From contig JAAUTM010000115.1 in assembly GCA_012031455.1 (NCBI GenBank), forward strand, positions 1 to 5,688: a DNA stretch of 5,688 nucleotides, in the 5' to 3' direction. The stretch is from Phycisphaerales bacterium. Its GTDB lineage: Bacteria; Planctomycetota; Phycisphaerae; Phycisphaerales; Phycisphaeraceae. Positions 5,550 to 5,688 of the stretch are shown one piece after another (the first letter of the stretch is position 1; every line of letters starts with the position of its first letter). The translations under genes were made by a program, and so were the position numbers. Under the pieces are notes generated by a model. The model was given only the letters and a program-made list of their open reading frames with translations, had not been told where the DNA came from and made no database searches.

Positions 5550-5688
5550 ATGCATCCACTCAAGATTGAACTCGACCGGCTCCAGCACGGGCCGGTCGAT
5601 TTTCCATTCGAGGAGACTCCCGAGTCCTCGACCTCCTCAACGATCCCGACGTATCGGTCCACGAACGTCCGGGAACGACTGACGCGCC
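5550..5688 (+). CDS. N-terminus of a plus-strand gene, possibly DUF177/YceD-like (cut by window edge, one frameshift)
   Basis: The start reads MHPLKIELDRLQHGPVDFPF, then EETPE. One missing T at about 5624-5626 then hides the continuation FLDLLNDPDVSVHERPGTTD. With that base restored, about 46 residues are visible to the edge. The pattern of a short strand, Leu-rich segment, GPVDF and an acidic stretch recalls the N-terminus of DUF177/YceD proteins, which often precede rpmF. The similarity is weak and only the N-terminus is seen, so the family call is tentative; the existence of a gene is better supported, by its strong ribosome binding site. An inverted repeat (5573-5580 with 5591-5598) lies inside the coding region. 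Confidence 0.45.
   Translation, partial: MHPLKIELDRLQHGPVDFPFEETPESSTSSTIPTYRSTNVRERLTR

Noticed and set aside
5573..5598. Inverted repeat CGACCGGC...GCCGGTCG as a terminator
   Set aside because: It lies inside the coding region just after a strong start and has no T tract; GC-rich coding sequence often gives such short stems.

Overview
The window is a fatty-acid/phospholipid biosynthesis operon read from the minus strand, followed at the right by a short stretch of less recognisable genes. In minus-strand order it holds rpmF (ribosomal protein L32), plsX, fabH, an inserted four-helix-bundle gene, fabD, and the 5' end of fabG, which runs off position 1. The rpmF-plsX-fabH-fabD-fabG order is a classic bacterial arrangement. 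The style of the L32, PlsX and FabH proteins, the weak Shine-Dalgarno usage and the presence of an S23-type four-helix-bundle gene suggest a planctomycete, possibly Phycisphaerae. That placement is an inference, because no rRNA or other marker is present.

Region by region: 1-287 is partial fabG. 288-407 is a gene-free spacer filled by an imperfect inverted array of GGATAAT-like heptamers. 408-1376 is fabD. 1388-1853 is a cassette in which a complete four-helix-bundle ORF is bounded by inverted repeats (29 bp perfect, about 39 bp with 3 mismatches) that overlap its start and stop codons. 1844-2891 is fabH, 2891-3970 plsX and 3972-4154 rpmF. fabH, plsX and rpmF are packed almost without gaps (one-base overlap, one-base gap). 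4155-4404 is a divergent control region with a candidate promoter and a 14-bp palindrome over its -10. 4405 to about 5155 (+) encodes an exported, helical-repeat-like hypothetical protein. 5152-5373 (-) encodes a small lipoprotein, convergent with it. 5550 to the window end (+) is the start of another gene with a strong ribosome binding site, possibly DUF177/YceD-like.

How the genes work together: PlsX makes acyl-phosphate from acyl-ACP for phospholipid synthesis. FabD loads malonate onto ACP, FabH performs the first condensation and FabG the first reduction. L32 co-transcription ties this to ribosome production.

Data quality matters here. Nearly every long gene carries one or more single-base indels, mostly in homopolymers, yet each reads as an intact, full-length family member once they are corrected. 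I read these as sequencing errors, not pseudogenes. Spans given are for the corrected genes.

The most interesting content is the repeat-bounded four-helix-bundle cassette inside the fab operon. It resembles the intervening sequences of bacterial 23S rRNA genes, which encode the same protein family between complementary ends. A related array without an ORF lies one gene downstream.
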